From: Burkholderiales bacterium
GTDB lineage: Bacteria; Pseudomonadota; Gammaproteobacteria; Burkholderiales; Casimicrobiaceae
Assembly (NCBI GenBank): GCA_020845855.1
Contig: JADLEZ010000369.1
Coordinates: forward strand, 1-33,892
DNA length: 33,892 bases
Direction of reading: 5' to 3'
Of this stretch, positions 1 to 8,930 are shown piece after piece (positions within the stretch are counted from its first letter, which is position 1; every line of letters starts with the position of its first letter). The notes under the pieces are model-generated. The model was not told where the DNA came from. It did not search any database and worked only from the letters and a program-made list of their open reading frames with translations. Made by a program: the position numbers and the translations under genes.

Positions 1-1
1 C

Positions 2-1210
2 ACGCTGCTCCTGCTCGCCACCGGACGGCGCGCGGCGCCGGGGGCGTTGGTGTCGATCCACGACTCGGGCGGGGAGTGCGAAATGTTCATCGACCTTGCC
101 GAGCGTGCGGGTGTCCCCTTCGCGCCGCTGGCGGACTCGACCAAGCAAGCGATCGTCGCGCAGCTCGAGCCGGGACTTGCCCCCGCCAACCCGCTCGACG
201 CCTGGGGCACCGGGGTCGACTTCGAGCAGCGCTTCGCCGAGTGCTTCGGCGCGCTGCTCGGCGACGACAACGCGGCGCTGGGCGTGTTCGCCGCCGACAT
301 CCGCGATCGCTACTACTTGAGCGACGGCTTCGCCGCCGCGGCCATCGCCGCGGCGGCGACCACGGCCAAGCCGGTCGCATTCGTCACCCACTACACGCAA
401 CTGCGCCACGATGCCGTGGCGATGCGCTTGACGCAGGCGGGGGTGCCGGTGCTCGACGGCACCTGGCCAGCGCTGGTCGCGCTGCGCGGCGCGCTCGCGC
501 TGCGGGACTTTCGCGCCCGCGGCGCAGACCCGATGCCGGACTGCCCGCCGCAGGCGCAACAACGGGCGCGCGAACGCCTCGCGGCCGGTGCGCCGGACGA
601 AGCCGAAGCGCTCGGTGTGCTTGCCGCGTACGGCGTGCCGGTGGTGGCGCATCGCGTCGTCGGCTCCGAGGACGCGGCTTTGGCGGCAGCCGCGGACATC
701 GGCTATCCGGTGGCGCTCAAGACCGCGCAGCCGGGAATCGCGCATAAGACCGAAGTCGGCGGCGTGCACCTCGACCTGCGCGACGAAAGCGCGCTGCGCC
801 GCGCGTGGCGCGACCTCGCGGTGCGCCTGGGGCCGCGCGCGCTGGTGGCGAGGATGCTGCCGCGCGGCGTGGAAGTCGCGCTCGGCATGTTCCGCGACCC
901 GGTTTGCGGGACGGTGGTGACGGTCGGCGCGGGTGGCGTACTGATCGAGCTCCTGCGCGACCGCAGCGCGGCGCCGGCGCCCTTCGGCACCGAGACCGCG
1001 CACCGGCTGCTCGACCGCCTCGCGCTGCGGCCATTGCTCGACGGCCATCGCGGCCACCCGCCCGTGGACGTCGACGCGCTGGCGCTGGCGATCGCCCGCT
1101 TTTCGCTCCTCGCGAGCGAGCTTGGCGATCTCGTGCGCGAGATCGACGTCAACCCGCTCGTTTGCGGCGGCGAGATCGCCGCCGTCGACGCGCTGTTCAT
1201 CCGCGCCTAA
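2..1210 (+). CDS. NDP-forming acyl-CoA synthetase, C-terminal part (5' end outside window)
   Basis: The reading frame is open from the first bases of the window, so the start lies upstream; about 400 C-terminal residues are visible. The family joins a CoA-binding/succinyl-CoA-ligase-like part to an ATP-grasp domain and makes acyl-CoA from a carboxylic acid, ATP and CoA (or the reverse). The visible part begins with a ligase-like segment (HDSGGE, then VPFAPL). It ends with an ATP-grasp domain holding GYPVALKTA, HKTEVGGVHL, a glycine-rich VGAGGVLIELL and the metal-site stretch REIDVNPL. The next gene, an acyl-CoA dehydrogenase, begins 8 bases after the stop, so the two are probably co-transcribed: activation of an acid followed by its oxidation. 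The substrate cannot be told from sequence. Confidence 0.85.
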   Translation, partial: TLLLLATGRRAAPGALVSIHDSGGECEMFIDLAERAGVPFAPLADSTKQAIVAQLEPGLAPANPLDAWGTGVDFEQRFAECFGALLGDDNAALGVFAADIRDRYYLSDGFAAAAIAAAATTAKPVAFVTHYTQLRHDAVAMRLTQAGVPVLDGTWPALVALRGALALRDFRARGADPMPDCPPQAQQRARERLAAGAPDEAEALGVLAAYGVPVVAHRVVGSEDAALAAAADIGYPVALKTAQPGIAHKTEVGGVHLDLRDESALRRAWRDLAVRLGPRALVARMLPRGVEVALGMFRDPVCGTVVTVGAGGVLIELLRDRSAAPAPFGTETAHRLLDRLALRPLLDGHRGHPPVDVDALALAIARFSLLASELGDLVREIDVNPLVCGGEIAAVDALFIRA

Positions 1211-1218
1211 AACACTCC

Positions 1219-2385
1219 ATGGACCTCGCCCTTTCCGCCGACGACCTTGCCTGGAAGGCGCGCGCGAAGTCGTTCGCGCAAGCCGAGCTGTTCCCGCACG
1301 AGCTCGCGCTCGAGATGGACGGCGCGCTGCCGCAGACGACCAAGGACCGCCTGCGCGAGGCGGTGGTGGCGCACGGCCTGCACGGCATCAACCACGCGCG
1401 CGAAGTCGGCGGACAGGGATGCACCCAGTTGCAGCAGACGCTCATCAACGAGGAGCTCGGCAAGGCGACCAACGCGCTGTGGGCGGTGGTGTGGCATCCG
1501 GCGGTGCCGCTCAAGTATGGCACCGCCGCGCAGATCCGCGACTTTCTAACACCGAGCTGCCTCGGCCAGCGCCGGGCGTGCGTGGCGGTCACCGAGCCCG
1601 ACGCCGGGTCGGACACCGGCATGATCCGCACCAGCGCCGCGCGCCGCGGCGAACGCTATCTCATCAGCGGCGAGAAATGGTTCGTCACCAGCGCCGACGC
1701 CGCCGACTACATCATCGTGCATGCGATCGTCGACGGCGACGCCGCGAAGCCCACGCTGTTCCTGGTCGACAGCAACGCGAAAGGCGTGCGCGTCAAGCGC
1801 GAGCCCAAGTTCACTCATACCTACGTGTTCGGGCACCACGAGCTCGTCTTCGACGGCGTCGAGGTGGGCGAAGATCGCGTGCTCGGCGCCGTGGGGCAGG
1901 GGCTCGAGCTGACCAAGGACTGGTTCGTCGAGGCGCGGCTGCAGATCGCGGCCAACTGCCTGGGGGCCGCGGTCCGCGCGTTCGAGCTCGCGAACGACTG
2001 GGCCTCGCGGCGCGTGCAGTTCGGCGCGCCCATCCGCAAGCACCAGGCGATCGAGTTCATGCTCGCCGACATGGCGGTGGAGATCATGGCGGCGAAGAGC
2101 CTCGTCTATCGTGTAGCGTGTCAGATCGACCGGGGGATCGACCGCAAGGTGGCGCACGCGCGCGCGAGTGTGGTCAAGCTGCACGCCTCCGAGATGGCGG
2201 GCCGCGTGCTCGACAAGGCCGTGCAGATCTTCGGCGGGCGCGGCTACATGCGCGAGAACCCGGTCGAGCGCCTGTCCCGCGACGTGCGCGTCGACCGCAT
2301 CTGGGAAGGCACGTCCGAGATCCAGCGGCTGATCATCGGCGGCCAGCTCGCCAAGCGCGGGCCCGATTTGTTCACGGAGTGGTAG
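1219..2385 (+). CDS. Acyl-CoA dehydrogenase
   Basis: A 388-residue protein of normal length for the FAD-dependent acyl-CoA dehydrogenase family, which inserts a trans-2,3 double bond into acyl-CoA and passes electrons to electron-transfer flavoprotein. Visible family motifs are VAVTEPDAGSD (FAD/substrate loop), GEKWFVTSADAADY in the middle beta domain, RRVQFGAPIRKHQAIEFMLADM, the FAD-contacting QIFGGRGYMRENPVERL, and IWEGTSEIQRLIIG near the end. The Glu of WEGT is the usual catalytic base. The start ATG directly follows the synthetase gene; upstream codons in this frame overlap that gene and are not used. It sits in a run with acyl-CoA synthetase and a GcvT-like protein. The acyl chain length or type is not predictable. 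Confidence 0.9.
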   Translation: MDLALSADDLAWKARAKSFAQAELFPHELALEMDGALPQTTKDRLREAVVAHGLHGINHAREVGGQGCTQLQQTLINEELGKATNALWAVVWHPAVPLKYGTAAQIRDFLTPSCLGQRRACVAVTEPDAGSDTGMIRTSAARRGERYLISGEKWFVTSADAADYIIVHAIVDGDAAKPTLFLVDSNAKGVRVKREPKFTHTYVFGHHELVFDGVEVGEDRVLGAVGQGLELTKDWFVEARLQIAANCLGAAVRAFELANDWASRRVQFGAPIRKHQAIEFMLADMAVEIMAAKSLVYRVACQIDRGIDRKVAHARASVVKLHASEMAGRVLDKAVQIFGGRGYMRENPVERLSRDVRVDRIWEGTSEIQRLIIGGQLAKRGPDLFTEW

Positions 2386-2387
2386 CG

Positions 2388-3512
2388 ATGGATCTCATCA
2401 AGCGCTCGCCCTATCACCACAAGTTCGTCGCGCAGGGCGCGACCTTCGTCGACCGGCTGGGATTCGCGGCACCCCTGGTGTTCACCTCGACCGAGGAAGA
2501 GCACAGGGCGACGCGCGAAGCGGTCGGGGTGTTCGACGTCTACTACCAGGTCGCGGTCGAAGTCGCGGGCCGCGATGCGGCGCGCTTCCTGCAGGAGGCG
2601 GTCGTCGCCGACGCCGCGGGCCAGCCGGTTGGTCGCGCGCTGTACACGTCGCTGTGCGACGACTCCGGCGGGATGATCGACGACCTCACGTGCTTTCGGC
2701 TGGCGCCCGACCGCTACTGGCTGTTTCCCACGCCGTCGCGGGTGGAGGCGGTGGTGGCGGCGCTGACCGCCGCCGCCGCCGGTCAGGCGGTGGTGGTCAC
2801 CAACCTCGGCTACCGCAACGCGTACCTGTCGATCCAGGGCCCGCGGTCCCGCGATCTCCTCTCGGCGTTGACCGACATCGATCTTTCCACCGCGGCGCTG
2901 CCGTACTACTCGTTCACGATTGCGCGCGTGGCGGACGTTCCGAATGCGCTGCTCTCGCGCACCGGGTACTCGGGCGAGCTGGGCTACGAGCTTTTCTACC
3001 CCGTCGAGTACGCCGAGCACGTCTGGGACCGCGTGTTCGCCGCCGGCGCATCGCTCGGCGTGCGCGCATGCGGCCTCGGCGCGCTGCGCACGCTGCGCCT
3101 CGAGAAGAAGTACGTGCTGTACGGTCTCGACGCCAACGCCACGACCACGCCGCTGGAGGCGGGCTTGAGCTGGACGGTGAAGTTCGACAAGCCGCGCTTC
3201 GCGGGCAAGGACGCGCTCGCAAAGCAGCGTGCGTCCGGGCCCGCGCGCCGCCTCGTTCTCATCGAGTTGCCCACACTCGACATGGTGCCGCCGGTTGGTG
3301 CTGCGATCGCGGTTCACGGCCGCGAGGTAGGCCAAGTCACGTCGGCGGACCGGGGCTACAGCGTGGGCAAAGCGCTGGCCCTGGGCTTCGTCGAGAGCGC
3401 CTGCGCGCAGCAGGGCCAGGCGGTCACGTTGGCGGGCGCACAAGGCGACCTGCCCGGCCGCATTCACGTCAAGGCGATCTACGATCCCGAGGGGTCGAGG
3501 CTGCGGTGCTAG
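2388..3512 (+). CDS. GcvT-like aminomethyltransferase/folate-binding protein
   Basis: A 374-residue protein of the GcvT family (tetrahydrofolate-dependent aminomethyl or methyl transfer). Visible signs are an N-terminal REAVGVFDVYYQVAVEVAG stretch (family pattern: R..VGVFD.S...k..v.G.dA..fLq), the folate-site motif RTGYSGELGYELFYP, GALRTLRLEKKY, TPLEAGLSWTVKFDKPRFAGKDAL, and the C-terminal barrel ending ALGFVES. It is probably not the glycine-cleavage T protein itself, since no gcvH or gcvP is near. Relatives beside acyl-CoA dehydrogenases often act as demethylases of N-methyl or other C1-bearing compounds. The ATG lies 2 bases after the acyl-CoA dehydrogenase stop, indicating translational coupling. 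Assignment to the family is firm; the substrate is unknown. Confidence 0.85.
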   Translation: MDLIKRSPYHHKFVAQGATFVDRLGFAAPLVFTSTEEEHRATREAVGVFDVYYQVAVEVAGRDAARFLQEAVVADAAGQPVGRALYTSLCDDSGGMIDDLTCFRLAPDRYWLFPTPSRVEAVVAALTAAAAGQAVVVTNLGYRNAYLSIQGPRSRDLLSALTDIDLSTAALPYYSFTIARVADVPNALLSRTGYSGELGYELFYPVEYAEHVWDRVFAAGASLGVRACGLGALRTLRLEKKYVLYGLDANATTTPLEAGLSWTVKFDKPRFAGKDALAKQRASGPARRLVLIELPTLDMVPPVGAAIAVHGREVGQVTSADRGYSVGKALALGFVESACAQQGQAVTLAGAQGDLPGRIHVKAIYDPEGSRLRC

Positions 3513-4435
3513 CGGCGCACCCCAGCGTCAGCGCCGCCGCCGGGCGCGCCGCGCGCGCGCGCGCCAATCGCCTGGGCGTCCTCGGAATGGTCGGGGCGAT
3601 GGGGTTCTTCGTCGTCAACGACACCATCGTGAAGTTCGCCGGCGAAAGCCTGCCGGGCGCGCAGCTCATCGCCATCCGCGGCGCGATGGCAACCGCGCTG
3701 ATCTTCGCGGTAATCGTCGCCATGGGCAAGGTCCGCGAGATCGGAGCCGTCACCCAGCGCTGGGTCCTGGTGCGCTCGTTCCTCGATGCGATCACCACGC
3801 TGCTCTTTCTGGTTGCCCTGTTCCACCTTCCGATCAGCACGGCGACGTCGATCAACGCCACCTCCCCGCTCCTGATCACGCTCCTGGCCGCCGTGGTGGC
3901 CGGCGAGCGCGTGCGCGGCGCCTTGTGGGCGGCGACCGCGATCGGGTTCGCCGGCGTATTGCTGGTTATCCAGCCGGGCGCAGGAGGCTTCAACCTCTAC
4001 GCCCTCGTCGCCTTCCTCTCGACGATGGTGTTGGCGGTGCGCGACATCGTCACCCGCCGCGTGGATGCGAGCGTGCCTTCGATCGTGGTCACGCTGTCGA
4101 CCTCGCTTCTGGTCACGCTACTGGCCGGTGCGCTATCGCTGTTCGAGGGCTGGATCGCCGTCAGCACCCGCAGCCTCGTGATGCTCGGGGCCGCGGCGGT
4201 CTCGATCTCCGTCGCGTATGTGCTGATCGTGGCCAGTACGCGCCGCGGCGACCTGTCGGTGATCGCGCCTTTTCGCTACTCGGCGCTGGCGTTCGCGGCG
4301 GTTGCCGGGTTCCTGGTCTGGGGGGATGTTCCCAACGCGCTGGCCTGGTGCGGTTTCGCGCTGCTCGTCGGCGCCGGCGTGTACGTGCTGCGCGTCGAGC
4401 AGCGGGCGCGGACGGCGCCGCCGCCGATGGATTGA
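3506..4435 (+). CDS. DMT-superfamily (EamA) transporter
   Basis: A 309-residue inner-membrane protein with about ten hydrophobic segments arranged as two EamA repeats, as in drug/metabolite transporters. The first repeat begins at GVLGMVGAMGFFVVNDTIVKF and includes LFHLPISTATSINATSPLLITLLAAVVAGERV, the typical segment before the short loop. The second repeat ends with the expected helix GFALLVGAGVYVL. The start taken is GTG, which overlaps the stop of the GcvT-like gene by 7 bases; an ATG about 27 codons later would remove the basic N-terminus but keep every membrane segment. Overlap with the catabolic genes suggests import or export of a related metabolite. Substrate unknown. Confidence 0.85.
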   Translation: MLAAHPSVSAAAGRAARARANRLGVLGMVGAMGFFVVNDTIVKFAGESLPGAQLIAIRGAMATALIFAVIVAMGKVREIGAVTQRWVLVRSFLDAITTLLFLVALFHLPISTATSINATSPLLITLLAAVVAGERVRGALWAATAIGFAGVLLVIQPGAGGFNLYALVAFLSTMVLAVRDIVTRRVDASVPSIVVTLSTSLLVTLLAGALSLFEGWIAVSTRSLVMLGAAAVSISVAYVLIVASTRRGDLSVIAPFRYSALAFAAVAGFLVWGDVPNALAWCGFALLVGAGVYVLRVEQRARTAPPPMD

Positions 4436-4474
4436 CCCGAGGGACCGCCCTTCAGAATTGGTATATTCCTGCCT

Positions 4475-5236
4475 GTGGCTACCCCCAGCGCGACTCCGCT
4501 CAGCCGTTACGTGCAGATTCTCGAAGCGGTCGCCGCCGCGCGAACGGGGCTGACCCTTACCGAGATCGGCAATCGGCTCGATCTACGCACGCCCACCGTC
4601 CATCGGCTCGTCAGCAGCCTCAAATCGCTCGACCTGCTGACCAGCCAGGAGGGCTCGCGAAGCTACATGCTCGGCCACCGCATGCAGCTCCTGCTGCACG
4701 CGACGCTGTCGACGGACGACTACTCGCACCTGACCACCTCGATCCTGCGCGACCTGGTGGGCGAACTGGGCGAGACGGTGCATCTCGCGCGGCTGAACGG
4801 CACGATCGCCGAATCGGTGCTGATGGTCCAGCCGGAGGGATCGAATCGCTCTTTCGTCCAGCCGGGACGCGAGCTGCCGCTGTACGCGGCCGCCTCGGGC
4901 AAGGCGATTCTCGCCTTCCAGAGTCCGGACTTCATCGAGCGCTACCTCGCCCGGCCGCGCACCGCGTATACCGAGAACACCAAGGTAGGCGACAAGGAGC
5001 TGCGCGCGGAGCTCGTGCGTGTCCGCGCGAACGGAATCGCGGTCTGCGACAACGAGCTCGATCCTGGCGTGCTCAGTTTCGGCCACCCGGTACGCGTCAA
5101 GGGCGGCTACGTGATGTACTCGATCGGCGTGACCGGCCTGACCGACCGCTTCCGCACCACGCCGAGGGACTTCATCCGCGACAGGCTGTCCCACGCCGCG
5201 GCCCTGCTCGGCGAGAGGTTCGGCGACGGCGATTAG
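4475..5236 (+). CDS. IclR-family transcriptional regulator
   Basis: A 253-residue protein with the IclR layout: a winged helix-turn-helix at about residues 8-65 (SRYVQILEAVAA, GLTLTEIGNRLDLRTPTVHRLVSSL) and a GAF-like effector domain (LVGELGETVHLARL, PLYAAASGKAILAF, GIAVCDNELDPGVLSFGHPV, YVMYSIGVTG). Start is GTG; the AT-rich stretch just before it (GGTATATT near 4460) is unlike the surrounding GC-rich sequence and may hold its promoter. It follows the acyl-CoA dehydrogenase/GcvT/DMT genes on the same strand, so it is the likely local regulator of that cluster. Members bind small acids or acyl compounds; the effector is unknown. Confidence 0.92.
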   Translation: MATPSATPLSRYVQILEAVAAARTGLTLTEIGNRLDLRTPTVHRLVSSLKSLDLLTSQEGSRSYMLGHRMQLLLHATLSTDDYSHLTTSILRDLVGELGETVHLARLNGTIAESVLMVQPEGSNRSFVQPGRELPLYAAASGKAILAFQSPDFIERYLARPRTAYTENTKVGDKELRAELVRVRANGIAVCDNELDPGVLSFGHPVRVKGGYVMYSIGVTGLTDRFRTTPRDFIRDRLSHAAALLGERFGDGD

Positions 5237-5302
5237 CTTAAGCCCGCACGATCGCGCGGCACGCGGTACGATCGACACTTTCGGTCCCGTCATCCGCTCC
5301 GC

Positions 5303-8299
5303 ATGAAGCTCAACGACCTCATCATCGATCGCCGCGCGGCGATGCCCGCGCAAGACATCTCCGTGGACGTGCTGCGCGAGAAGTACGCCAAGGGTCACGA
5401 GCAGACGATCGCCGACGTGCGCCGGCGCGTCGCGCACGCGCTCGCTGTCGTCGAAGCGCCCGAGCGGCGCGAGCACTGGGCACGCGCCTTCGAGCAGGCG
5501 CAGGAGGCAGGCTTCATCCCGGGCGGCCGCATCTCGTCGGCCGCCGGCACCGATTTGAAGGCGACGCTGATCAACTGCTTCGTGCAGCCGGTGGGCGACT
5601 CGATCTCGGCAGACGCTACCACGCCGGTCGGCATCTACGATGCCCTCCAGCAGGCCGCGGAGACGATGCGCCGCGGCGGCGGCGTGGGCTACGACTTCTC
5701 GCCGATCCGTCCGTCGGGCGCGTGGGTCAAGGGCACGCAGAGCAGCGCGTCGGGGCCGCTGTCGTACATGCGCGTCTTCGACGAATCGTGCAAGACCGTG
5801 GAATCGGCGGGCTCGCGCCGCGGCGCGCAGATGGGCGTGCTGCGCTGCGACCATCCCGACATCGAGGCGTTCATCCACGCCAAGAACCAGGGAGACTTCC
5901 GCAACTTCAACCTGTCGGTGAGCTGCACCGATGCATTCATGCAAGCGGTCGTCGCCGACGGCGACTGGGACCTCGTACACGCGGCGCCTCCGGGCGACGA
6001 TGCGCGTGCCGCGGGCGCGCACCAGCGCAGCGATGGCACGTGGGTCTATCGCACGGCGCGCGCCCGCGACTTGTGGGACCAGGTCATGGCGTCGACCTAC
6101 GATCACGCCGAGCCCGGCGTGATCTTCATCGACACCGTCAACCGCGACAACAACCTTGCGTACTGCGAGACGATCGCGGCGAGCAACCCGTGTGGCGAGC
6201 AGTTTCTCCCGCCCTACGGTAGCTGCGACCTGGGCAGCCTCGATCTCACGGCCTTCGTGCGCGATCCCTTCGGCGCCGCCGCGCGCTTCGACCTCGATGC
6301 CTATCGCCGGGTCGTGACCGTTGCCGTGCGCATGCTCGACAACGTACTCGACGCCACCGTGTGGCCGTTGACGCAGCAACGCGACGAGGCCATGGCCAAG
6401 CGCCGCATCGGTGTCGGCTTCACCGGCCTGGGTGATGCGCTCCTCGAACTCGGCCTTCGCTACGACAGCGACGAGGGACGCGTCAAGGCTGCGGAGATCG
6501 CGCGCGAGACCTGCCTCGCGGCGTATCGCGCGTCGGTCGAACTCGCCAAGGAGAAGGGCGCGTTCCCGCTCTTCGATGCCGATCGGTACCTCGCGGCGCC
6601 GGGCTTCGCCTCGCGCTTGCCCGAGGACCTTCAGGCGGCCATCCGCAAGCACGGCATCCGCAACAGTCACCTGCTGTCGATCGCCCCCACCGGCACGATT
6701 TCGCTCGCCTTTGCCGACAATGCGAGCAATGGCATCGAACCGCCATTCTCGTGGCAGTACACGCGCAAGAAGCGCATGCCCGACGACAGCATGAAGGAGT
6801 ATCGCGTCGAGGATCACGCCTACCGCTTGTACAAGCACGTGCACGGCTTGGACGACGCCGTCACGCTCGTTGCCTACGACGCCGCAAGGGCCGGCAGCCT
6901 GCCGCTCTTCGCGCCGGATACCCACGGCGCGGGCGCGTCGTTCGCGCCCGGTCGCGTGTGGTCCGACGCCGACGGCAAGCGCTACGCGATGTTGCCGCCG
7001 CACTTCGTGACCGCACTCGACATGAGCGCGCTCGACCACATGCGCATGAGCGCCGCGGTGCAGCCATTCGTGGACAGCGCGATCAGCAAGACGGTGAACG
7101 TTCCCGAGGACTATCCCTTCGCCGACTTCAAGGACCTGTACCTGCAGGCGTGGAAGGCGGGGTTGAAGGGCATCACCACCTACCGTCCCAACGCGGTGCT
7201 CGGCGCCGTGCTGGAGGTCGCGCCCGCGACAGCCGCGATCGCACGCGAGGACCTCGACCAGACCGATCCCGACCGTCGCGTGCGCCTGGACGCCACCGCG
7301 CAGCCGCCGCTCGCGAGCCTGCGCTGGCCCGGGCGCCCGGAGCTCGCCAACGGCAATCCGTGCTGGACGTACGTCGTGCGTCATCCGCACGGCGACTTCG
7401 CGGTGTTCATCGGCCACGTCGAGAACGGGCGCGGCGAACCGTTCGAGGTGTGGGTGAACGGCGCCGAGCAGCCGCGCGGCCTGGGTGCGCTCGCCAAGAC
7501 GCTGTCGATGGACATGCGCGCCGAAGACCGGCGCTGGCTCGACAAGAAGCTGACGGCGCTCGCGCGCACGACGGGCGACGACGGCTTCGATCTCGCCATG
7601 CCGCCGGAGGGCGCCAAGGTGCGGTGCCCAAGTCTCGTGGCCGGCTTTGCCGCGCTGGTGCGCTATCGTTGCAACGAACTCGGCGCCTTCGACGACCGCG
7701 GCGCCCCGTCGCCGGTGATGGATGCGCTGATGGCGCCCAAGGAGCCCAAGGCGGGCACCGACGGCACGTTGTCGTGGACCGTCGACGTGGACAACCCCGC
7801 TACCGGCGACGACTTCGTGATGTTCCTGAAGGAGCTTCAGATGCCCGACGGCCAGCGCCGGCCGTACTCGATGTGGCTCTCGGGCGAATATCCGCGCGCC
7901 TTCGACGGCCTGTGCAAGGCGCTGTCGCTCGACATGCGCGTCACGGATCCGGCGTGGATTGCCATGAAGCTGCGCAAGCTCCTGAACTACGGCGAAGCCA
8001 ACGGCGCGTTCATGGCGCGCACGCCAGGGTCAGCCAAGAGCGCGACGTATCCGTCCACCATCGCGTACATCGCGCAGCTCATGATCCATCGCTACGCGAT
8101 GCTCGGCATCCTCAGCGAGGACGGCTATCCCGTAGCGCACGCCGGCATCCTGAGCGTGCCGGCCGCGGAGCGCGCGGCGGGGACGCAGTACCGCGTGCTG
8201 GCCGGCAAGAAGTGTCCAGAGTGCGGAAATCGGGCGCTGATCAGGAAGGACGGGTGCGAGTTCTGCACGCAGTGCGGGCATATGGGGGCTTGCGGGTGA
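5303..8299 (+). CDS. nrdJ: Adenosylcobalamin-dependent ribonucleotide reductase (class II)
   Basis: A 998-residue enzyme that reduces ribonucleotides to deoxyribonucleotides with coenzyme B12 as radical source, so it works with or without oxygen. Visible: [12 protein letters not shown] with a conserved Cys at residue 92, [18 protein letters not shown], the active-site loop NPCGEQ (Cys297, Glu299), SIAPTGTIS and [14 protein letters not shown]. The C-terminus carries a Cys-rich tail (CPECGN, then [14 protein letters not shown]) of the kind that re-reduces the active site. Between about residues 690 and 960 lie two similar segments ([26 protein letters not shown] and [25 protein letters not shown], quoted in part), an internal duplication of a TSCPD-like domain. 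A gap of about 65 bases separates it from the IclR gene. Confidence 0.93.
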   Translation: MKLNDLIIDRRAAMPAQDISVDVLREKYAKGHEQTIADVRRRVAHALAVVEAPERREHWARAFEQAQEAGFIPGGRISSAAGTDLKATLINCFVQPVGDSISADATTPVGIYDALQQAAETMRRGGGVGYDFSPIRPSGAWVKGTQSSASGPLSYMRVFDESCKTVESAGSRRGAQMGVLRCDHPDIEAFIHAKNQGDFRNFNLSVSCTDAFMQAVVADGDWDLVHAAPPGDDARAAGAHQRSDGTWVYRTARARDLWDQVMASTYDHAEPGVIFIDTVNRDNNLAYCETIAASNPCGEQFLPPYGSCDLGSLDLTAFVRDPFGAAARFDLDAYRRVVTVAVRMLDNVLDATVWPLTQQRDEAMAKRRIGVGFTGLGDALLELGLRYDSDEGRVKAAEIARETCLAAYRASVELAKEKGAFPLFDADRYLAAPGFASRLPEDLQAAIRKHGIRNSHLLSIAPTGTISLAFADNASNGIEPPFSWQYTRKKRMPDDSMKEYRVEDHAYRLYKHVHGLDDAVTLVAYDAARAGSLPLFAPDTHGAGASFAPGRVWSDADGKRYAMLPPHFVTALDMSALDHMRMSAAVQPFVDSAISKTVNVPEDYPFADFKDLYLQAWKAGLKGITTYRPNAVLGAVLEVAPATAAIAREDLDQTDPDRRVRLDATAQPPLASLRWPGRPELANGNPCWTYVVRHPHGDFAVFIGHVENGRGEPFEVWVNGAEQPRGLGALAKTLSMDMRAEDRRWLDKKLTALARTTGDDGFDLAMPPEGAKVRCPSLVAGFAALVRYRCNELGAFDDRGAPSPVMDALMAPKEPKAGTDGTLSWTVDVDNPATGDDFVMFLKELQMPDGQRRPYSMWLSGEYPRAFDGLCKALSLDMRVTDPAWIAMKLRKLLNYGEANGAFMARTPGSAKSATYPSTIAYIAQLMIHRYAMLGILSEDGYPVAHAGILSVPAAERAAGTQYRVLAGKKCPECGNRALIRKDGCEFCTQCGHMGACG

Positions 8300-8326
8300 C
8301 GACGACGTGACCGTATCCTCAATCCG

Positions 8327-8422
8327 GTGTCATCCCGAGCGCAGCGAGGGATCCGCTTTGGCGTCGAATCAGCGAGCTGCGTAAAGCAGATCCCTCGTCG
8401 CCTTCGCTCCTCGGGATGACAC
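8327..8422. repeat. Palindromic intergenic repeat R1 (96 bp)
   Basis: The element starts GTGTCATCCCGA and ends TCGGGATGACAC, a perfect 12-bp terminal inverted repeat, with further pairing inward (GAGGGATC against GATCCCTC). It fills the gap between convergent nrdJ and fdxA, where the folded RNA might also act as a two-way terminator or 3'-end stabiliser. The same ends occur at 8812-8887, and one arm recurs almost unchanged at 16274-16336. It resembles the REP/MITE-like repeats with a GTCATCC..GAGCG core seen in many soil bacteria. Confidence 0.85.
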
Positions 8423-8445
8423 AGTGGAATGTTGCCGGGGGCGGT

Positions 8446-8784
8446 TCAATCGTCGCGGCCCCTGCTGTCGAGCAACGCCTTCTTGTCGTCGACCTTCTCC
8501 CACTCCTGGGCGCCGGGCATCGACGCCTTGGTCTTGATGATCGTCGGCCACTGCTTCGACAGCTCCGCGTTCAGGCGGACGAACTCGAGCTGCGGCGGCG
8601 CGGCGTCCTCCTCGGTGGCGATCGCGCTCACCGGGCACTCGGGGATGCACACCCCGCAGTCGATGCACTCGTCCGGGTCGATGACCAGCATGTTCTTGCC
8701 CTCGCGAAACGCGTCGACGGGGCATACATCCACGCAATCGGTATGCTTGCAGTTGATACAGGCTGCGCCGACGAAGTGGGTCAT
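8446..8784 (-). CDS. fdxA: FdxA-type 3Fe-4S/4Fe-4S ferredoxin
   Basis: A 112-residue electron carrier. Cysteines at 9, 12, 17 and 21, and at 40, 43, 46 and 50 (DECIDCGVCIPECP) match the seven-iron ferredoxin I family, in which the first group with the last Cys usually binds a 3Fe-4S cluster and the rest a 4Fe-4S cluster. The extra Cys found three or four residues after the first CP in Azotobacter ferredoxin I is Ala here (PVDAF). The C-terminal extension (LNAELSKQWPTIIKTK) is also typical of FdxA. No good Shine-Dalgarno is seen before the ATG. It is flanked by palindromic repeats on both sides, so it is probably its own transcription unit rather than part of the ThDP-enzyme operon. Confidence 0.93.
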   Translation of the reverse strand: MTHFVGAACINCKHTDCVDVCPVDAFREGKNMLVIDPDECIDCGVCIPECPVSAIATEEDAAPPQLEFVRLNAELSKQWPTIIKTKASMPGAQEWEKVDDKKALLDSRGRDD

Positions 8785-8811
8785 GGCGTTTGGACGAGGC
8801 TAGCCCCCCCT

Positions 8812-8887
8812 GTGTCATCCCGAGCGAAGCGAGGGATCCGTAGTTCGTACGAGCGGATCCCTCGGCGCATGCGCCTCGGGATGACAC
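8812..8887. repeat. Palindromic intergenic repeat R2 (76 bp)
   Basis: It has the same 12-bp ends as R1 (GTGTCATCCCGA and TCGGGATGACAC) and the same inner GAGGGATCC/GGATCCCTC arms, but a shorter centre. It lies between fdxA and the 3' end of the ThDP-enzyme gene and probably ends the upstream transcript. Confidence 0.85.
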
Positions 8888-8930
8888 GGTTATGGGGAGC
8901 AACGCGCGAATTCACGGCAAGCTGTTCAGT

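Noticed and set aside
4583-7417. Long minus-strand open frame opposite the IclR and nrdJ genes
   Set aside because: Opposite genes with strong family motifs; composition typical of antisense frames in GC-rich DNA.
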